A program made the position numbers and the translations under genes. Source: Chamaea fasciata (Eukaryota; Chordata; Aves; Passeriformes; Sylviidae). From it: a DNA stretch of 64,000 nt. The notes beneath the pieces were generated by a model that saw only the letters and a list, made by a program, of their open reading frames with translations, did not search any database and was not told the origin of the DNA. Below are positions 61,538 through 64,000 of the stretch, piece by piece (position 1 is the first letter of the stretch; each line of letters begins with the position of its first letter). Location: NCBI GenBank assembly GCA_029207755.1, contig JARCOQ010000084.1:307168-371167 (forward strand), written 5' to 3'.

Positions 61538-64000
61538 AAGGACACCTAGGGGACAGCCAGGGCAACCCAGGGACACCAGGGCCCCCCCAGGGACACCTAG
61601 GGGACAGCCAGGGAACCCCAGGGACACCCTGGGCACCACCAGGGACACCTAATGCACCCCCAGGGACACCTAGGGGACAGCCAGGGCACCCAGGGGACAG
61701 CAACTGCACCCCCAGGGACACCCTGGGCACTCCGAGGGACACGTAGGGGACAGCCAGGGCACCCCAGGGAAACGCTGGGCGCCCCCAGGGACACCTAGGG
61801 GACAGGCATGGCACCCCCAGGGACACGTAGGGGACAGGCAGGGCACCCCCAGGGACACCTAGGGGAAAAACAGGGCACCCCCAGGGACACCGAGGGGACA
61901 GCCAGGGCACCCCCAGGGACACGTAGAGGACAGCCATGGCACCCCAGGGACAGCCAGGGCACCCCCAGGGACAGCTAGGGGACAGCCAGAGCACCCCAAG
62001 GACAGCCAGAGCACCCCCAGGGACACCCAGGGCACCCTCAGGGACACCTACGGGACAGCAAGGGCACCCCCAGGGACACCCTGGGCACCCCCAGGGACAC
62101 GTAGGGAACAGCCAGGGCACCGCAGGGACACCCTGGGAACCCCCAGGGCCACCGAGGTGACAGCCAGGGCACCCCAGGGACACCTAGGGGACAGCCAGGG
62201 CGTCCCCAGGGACACCCAGGGCACACCCAGGGACACGTAGGGGACAGCCTGGGCACCCCCAGGGACACCCAGGGCACCCCTCAGGGACACCTAGGGGACA
62301 GCCAGGGCACCCTAGGGACAGCCATGGCACCCCCAGGGACACCTAGGGGACACCCAGGGCACCCCCAGGGACACCAGGGCACCCCCAGGGACACCTAGGG
62401 GACAGCCAGGGCACCCCAGGGACAGCGAGGGCACCCCCAGGGACACCTAGGCGACCTCCAGGGACATGTAGGGGACAGCCAGGGCACCCCAGGGACAGCC
62501 AGGGCACCCCCAGGGACACCTAGGGGACAGCCAGGGCACCCCAGGGACAGCCAGGGCACCCCCAGGGACACCTAGGGGACAGCCAGGGCACCCCCAGGGA
62601 CACCAAGGGGACAGCCAGGGCACGCCAGGGACACCCAGGGCACCGTCAGGGACCCCTAGCGGAGAGCCAGGGCACCCCTAGGGACACTGAAGGGACAGCC
62701 AGGGCAGCCCAGGGATACCTACGGGACAGCCAGGGCACCCTCTGGGACACCAAGGACAGCCAGGGCACCCCAAGAACAGCCAGGGCAGCCCAGGGACACC
62801 TACGGGAAAGCCAGGGCACCCCAGGGCAGCCCAGGGACACCCTGGGCACCTCCAGGGACACCTAGGGGATAGCCAGGGAACCCGAGGGACAGCCAGGGCA
62901 CCCCCAGGGACACCTAGGGGACAGCCAGGGCACCCTAGGGACAGGCAGGGCACCCCCAGGGACACCTAGGGGACAGCCAGGGCCCCCCCAGGGACACCTA
63001 GGGGACAGCCAGGGCACCCCAGGGACACCCAGGGCACCCCCAGGGACACCGAGGGGACAGCCAGGGACCCTAGGGACAGCCATGGCACCCCCAGGGACAC
63101 GGAGGGGACAGCCAGGGCACCCCCAGGGACACCTAGGGCAAGGCAGGACACCCCCAGGGACACCTAGGGGACAGCCAGGGCACCCTAGGGATAGCCAGTG
63201 CACCCCGAGGGACACCTAAGTGACAGCCAGGGCACCCCAGGGACATCGAGGGACAGCCAGGGAACACCAGGGACACCCTGTGCACGCCCAGGGACACCCA
63301 GGGCCCCCCCCGGGACACCTAGGGGACAGCCAAGGCACCCTAGGGACAGCCAGGGCACCCCCAGGGACACCGAGGGCACAGCCAGGGCACCCCCAGGGAC
63401 ACCGAGAGGACAGGCAGGGCACCCCCAGGGACACCTTGGGGACAGCCAGGGCACCCCAGGGACAGCCAGGGCACCCCCAGGGACACCTAGGGGACATCCA
63501 GGACACCCCCAGGGACACCCAGGGTACAGCCATGGCACGCCAGGGACACCCAGGGCACCCTCAGGGACACCGAGGGCACAGCCAGGGCATCCCCAGGGAC
63601 ACCCAGGGCACCCCCAGGGACGCCTAGAGGACAGCCAGGGCACCCGCAGGGACACCTTGGGGACAGGCAGGGCACCCCCAGGGACACCTAGGGGACAGCC
63701 AAGGCCCCCCCAAGGACACATAGGGGACAGCCAGGGCACTCCAGGGACAGCCAGGGCACCCCCAGGGACACCTAGGGCACCCCCAGGGACACCTAGGGGA
63801 CAGCCAGGGCCCCCTCCAGGGACACCTAGCGGAAAGCCAGGGCACCCCCAGGGACACCCAGGGCACACCCAGGGACACCTAGGGGACAGCCAGGGCACCC
63901 CAGGGACAGCCAGGGCACCCCCAGGGACACCAAGGGGACCTCCAGGGCACCCCCAGGGACACCCAGGGCACCCCCAGGGCCACCAAGGGGACAGCCAGGG
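61538..64000. repeat. GC-rich minisatellite array, right block
   Basis: The array resumes after island 2 with CACCACCAGGGACACCTAATGC near 61,634, similar to the start of the ~3-kb HOR that follows island 1, but then takes a different order of units. It runs past the window end. At 63,126-63,260 it contains a third copy of the island's left flank (CTAGGGCAAGGCAGGACAC, then GACACCTAAGTGACAG and GGACATCGAGGGACAGCCAGG). This copy continues as repeat, GGAACACCAGGGACACC, instead of entering the island. No gene-like DNA is visible. Confidence 0.95.

Noticed and set aside
1..64000. CRISPR array
   Set aside because: There are no unique spacers between identical repeats, the units are contiguous and degenerate, and the composition is eukaryotic minisatellite.
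1..64000. Collagen-like protein gene (plus-strand GTPGTPRAPPGTPRGQPG peptides)
   Set aside because: Glycine does not hold a strict every-third-residue register, frames are cut by TAG about every 96 bp, and there are no exon borders.
1..64000. Telomeric or subtelomeric TTAGGG array
   Set aside because: CCTAGGG words resemble it by eye, but no TTAGGG tandem run occurs anywhere in the window.

Overview
This window is almost entirely one very large, GC-rich minisatellite. I see no convincing intact protein-coding gene, RNA gene, transposon or CRISPR array. The basic period is about 32 bp, made of three degenerate 10-11-mers (CAGGGCACCCC, CAGGGACACCT, AGGGGACAGC). The ancestral motif therefore looks like a ~10.7-bp CAGGGACACC-type word. 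The consensus is about 72% G+C, almost lacks T on the + strand and contains no CpG.

Two non-repeat islands interrupt the array, at 14,250-14,770 (521 bp) and 61,018-61,537 (520 bp). They are copies of each other: by hand I count 8 substitutions and one 1-base indel. They look like intronic or genic DNA. On the minus strand each holds a 70-nt stretch bounded by good splice-site dinucleotides that could be an exon. Their ACTGGGATGA-type words and G/C-run introns resemble GC-rich microchromosomal DNA of birds, so my best guess is an avian (vertebrate) microchromosome or dot chromosome. That is recognition of style, not proof.

The array is organised by nested duplication. The layout is: 1-9,670 mixed higher-order repeats (HORs), including a ~1.55-kb segment repeated about 3.68 kb away; 9,671-12,348 a 1,339-bp perfect-register tandem duplication with two visible differences; 12,349-14,249 array plus the left flank of island 1; 14,250-14,770 island 1; 14,806-~24,165 three ~3-kb HOR copies; 18,181-43,863 a 12.84-kb tandem duplication that contains two of those three copies; 44,400-58,275 a 6,938-bp tandem duplication that is nearly identical; 58,276-61,017 array with a ~274-bp local repeat; 61,018-61,537 island 2; 61,538-64,000 array, including a third copy of the island's left flank that has no island.

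Long open reading frames occur throughout on both strands but read as low-complexity peptides in every frame. They follow from the 32-bp period and the scarcity of stop codons, and I do not call them genes. One stretch, ~22,440-25,400, carries many small indels relative to its own duplicate at ~35,280-38,240 and looks like a low-quality assembly patch or a decaying copy.
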